From Pseudomonadota bacterium (GTDB lineage: Bacteria; Pseudomonadota; Gammaproteobacteria; Burkholderiales; Thiobacillaceae), in the NCBI GenBank assembly GCA_021821425.1, contig JAKACL010000121.1, forward strand, positions 1 through 8,485: a stretch of DNA of 8,485 nt, read 5' to 3'. Position 1 is the stretch's first letter. The number at the start of each line of letters is the position of its first letter. The translations under genes were made by a program, and so were the position numbers. The notes below the pieces were generated by a model. That model saw nothing but the letters and a program-made list of their open reading frames with translations, was not told the DNA's origin and made no database searches. Of the stretch, positions 7,322 to 8,485 are shown piece after piece.

Positions 7322-7363
7322 ACGTCCCCTGACCCCTGGCCCCTGAATCCTGACCCCTAAACG

Positions 7364-7576
7364 ATGACTCTCGACCGCGCCAGACAACTGCTCAAGGTAC
7401 AAGCCGATTTCGGCGGCTTCTACAACGGCAACTCGTCCAAGCTCATCCTCTCCGAGGTGCAGCGTGAGCATGGGCAGGAGGCGGTCGATCAGATGATTCG
7501 GGAATTGGAGCTCGACCGGATCTTCGGGTTCGAGCCGGGGACGCGCTTCGAGGGCGGCCTGGCGATGGGTAGGTAG
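7364..7576 (+). CDS. Small hypothetical protein between pfp and hppA
   Basis: I do not recognise this 70-residue soluble protein by name. It starts [20 protein letters not shown], then [38 protein letters not shown] and a short Gly-rich tail. Most of it should be helical, with an aromatic FGGFY turn (16-20) and an IFGF segment (53-56). The start is fixed: TAA at 7358-7360, supplied by the end of the repeat, is an in-frame stop one codon upstream, and no other Met occurs before residue 44. No Shine-Dalgarno is visible because the repeat occupies that space. A terminator follows within ten bases, which supports a real gene. The position between two PPi enzymes is suggestive but proves nothing about function. 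Confidence 0.72.
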   Translation: MTLDRARQLLKVQADFGGFYNGNSSKLILSEVQREHGQEAVDQMIRELELDRIFGFEPGTRFEGGLAMGR

Positions 7577-7585
7577 CAGTAGGGG

Positions 7586-7612
7586 AACGGTGGCGCAAGC
7601 TGCCGTTTTTTT
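7586..7612 (+). terminator. Intrinsic terminator between the small gene and hppA
   Basis: ACGGTGGC (7587-7594) and GCTGCCGT (7599-7606) pair with two G-U wobbles around a GCAA tetraloop, and a run of seven T ends at 7612. It ends only 23 bases before the hppA ATG and eight before its ribosome site. It could therefore also act as an attenuator in a pfp-to-hppA transcript. Confidence 0.82.
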
Positions 7613-7619
7613 CGTATCT

Positions 7620-7626
7620 GGAGGAG
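7620..7626 (+). promoter_or_regulatory. Strong Shine-Dalgarno of hppA
   Basis: GGAGGAG lies eight bases before the ATG at 7635, nearly ideal, and sits just after the T-run of the upstream terminator. Confidence 0.75.
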
Positions 7627-7634
7627 AAAAGATA

Positions 7635-8485
7635 ATGAATGAAGGCTTGCTGTTTGCCCTCGTGGCGGCGGTGCTCGCACTGCTCTATGGGATCATCTCG
7701 ATCAAATGGATTCTGGGGTTGCCGACCGGCAACGACCGCATGCGCGAGATCGCGGCGGCAGTGCAGGAAGGCGCACAGGCTTACCTGAATCGGCAGTACA
7801 CCACCATCGGCATCGTTGGCGTTGTCCTGTTCCTCCTGATCGGTTTTTCGGACATCGGATGGCTCACTGCGATCGGCTTCGCGCTCGGCGCCGTGCTGTC
7901 CGGGCTCACCGGCTACATCGGCATGAACGTCTCGGTGCGCGCCAACGTGCGCACCGCGCAGGCCGCCTCGCAGGGTCTCAACGCTGCGCTCAACGTCGCC
8001 TTCAAGGGTGGCGCCATCACCGGCATGCTGGTGGTGGGTCTGGGCCTCCTGGGCGTCGCCGGCTACTACGCCGTGCTCACCCTGGTGCTGGGCGCAAGCA
8101 GCGAAGCCGCGACTCACGCGCTGGTGGGCCTCGCCTTCGGCGGTTCGCTGATTTCCATCTTCGCGCGTCTGGGCGGCGGCATCTTCACCAAGGGCGCCGA
8201 CGTCGGTGCCGACCTGGTGGGCAAGGTCGAAGCCGGCATCCCCGAGGACGACCCGCGCAATCCGGCGGTGATCGCGGACAACGTCGGCGACAACGTCGGC
8301 GACTGCGCCGGCATGGCGGCCGACCTGTTCGAAACCTATGCCGTGACCATCATCGCCACGATGCTGCTGGGCGGCCTGTTGATCACCGGCTCGCCCGAAG
8401 CGGTGATCTATCCGCTGGTGCTGGGCGGTTTCTCCATCATCGCCTCCATCGTCGGCACGTATTTCGTCAAGGCGCGCGAAGGCGG
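7635..8485 (+). CDS. hppA: Membrane-bound proton-translocating pyrophosphatase, N-terminal part (runs off right edge)
   Basis: HppA hydrolyses PPi and pumps H+ across the inner membrane. The visible 283 residues are under half of the usual 670-700. The first helix (about 4-27) leads to the conserved [13 protein letters not shown] (43-55). More hydrophobic helices follow at about 57-72, 76-98, 125-150 and 160-177. The PPi-binding signature [20 protein letters not shown] (180-199) and the acidic block [19 protein letters not shown] (215-233), with their metal-binding aspartates, are intact. The segment [14 protein letters not shown] resembles the K+-independent enzymes such as that of Rhodospirillum rubrum, but the deciding residue lies beyond the window. 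The ATG has a near-ideal ribosome site. Together with pfp it forms a pyrophosphate module. Confidence 0.97.
   Translation, partial: MNEGLLFALVAAVLALLYGIISIKWILGLPTGNDRMREIAAAVQEGAQAYLNRQYTTIGIVGVVLFLLIGFSDIGWLTAIGFALGAVLSGLTGYIGMNVSVRANVRTAQAASQGLNAALNVAFKGGAITGMLVVGLGLLGVAGYYAVLTLVLGASSEAATHALVGLAFGGSLISIFARLGGGIFTKGADVGADLVGKVEAGIPEDDPRNPAVIADNVGDNVGDCAGMAADLFETYAVTIIATMLLGGLLITGSPEAVIYPLVLGGFSIIASIVGTYFVKAREG

Larger units (their letters stand above)
7242..7358. repeat. Composite inverted repeat with TCAGGGG-type units
   Basis: Two 27-base arms, 7248-7274 and 7332-7358, are inverted copies matching at 25 of 27 positions, including an uninterrupted 18-base match. The left side also carries the 12-base direct repeat GGGATCAGGGGT at 7242-7253 and 7263-7274. 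The right side has four CCCC runs. The 57 bases between the arms contain two small hairpins. The whole would fold as a long stem with two inner stem-loops in RNA, or a cruciform in DNA. No T-run follows, so it is not a classical terminator, though it could stabilise the pfp mRNA end. It looks like an interspersed repeat family member, but copies elsewhere cannot be seen from here. Confidence 0.85.

Noticed and set aside
7242..7358. The repeat as a CRISPR array or intrinsic terminator
   Set aside because: There are no regularly spaced identical repeats with unique spacers, and no T-run follows either arm.

Overview
The window looks like chromosomal DNA of a Gram-negative betaproteobacterium. 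The GC-rich coding sequence, the lipid A/Kdo genes, and a PPi-dependent phosphofructokinase next to a membrane H+-pyrophosphatase suggest an autotrophic sulfur oxidizer of the Thiobacillus type. That placement rests on recognised protein families and gene order, not on a database search. There are ten complete coding regions and two cut by the window edges. No phage, transposase, CRISPR, tRNA or rRNA signal was seen.

Layout. The first 330 bases hold the start of xseA on the minus strand. A divergent, partly AT-rich spacer of 340 bases follows, containing an inverted repeat whose left arm includes the sequence TTATCCACA, a consensus DnaA box. From 671 to 4760 a tightly packed plus-strand operon encodes an ExbB/TolQ-type proton channel, its ExbD partner, LpxK (lipid A 4'-kinase), a membrane-bound diguanylate cyclase, a Trm112-like zinc protein (YcaR family) and KdsB (CMP-Kdo synthetase). 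Its theme is outer-membrane lipid A/Kdo supply and proton-motive-force coupling. The odd member is the c-di-GMP synthase, which overlaps the Trm112 gene by 20 bases.

From 4866 to 5937 adk and an unrecognised 121-residue protein form a second unit closed by a strong intrinsic terminator. From 5977 onward comes the pyrophosphate block: pfp, a small unrecognised 70-residue protein, and hppA, which runs off the right edge. Pfp uses or makes PPi at the fructose-6-P/fructose-1,6-bisP step, and HppA turns PPi into a proton gradient. Adk, just upstream, recycles AMP produced by PPi-releasing reactions.

Between pfp and the small gene lies a composite repeat of about 117 bases. It has two long inverted arms of G/C-rich TCAGGGG-type units around two small hairpins, and it ends five bases before the small gene's start codon. 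It is the clearest non-coding structure in the window. The best candidates for a second look are this repeat, the two unrecognised proteins flanking pfp, the diguanylate cyclase inside the lipid A operon, and the DnaA-box palindrome.
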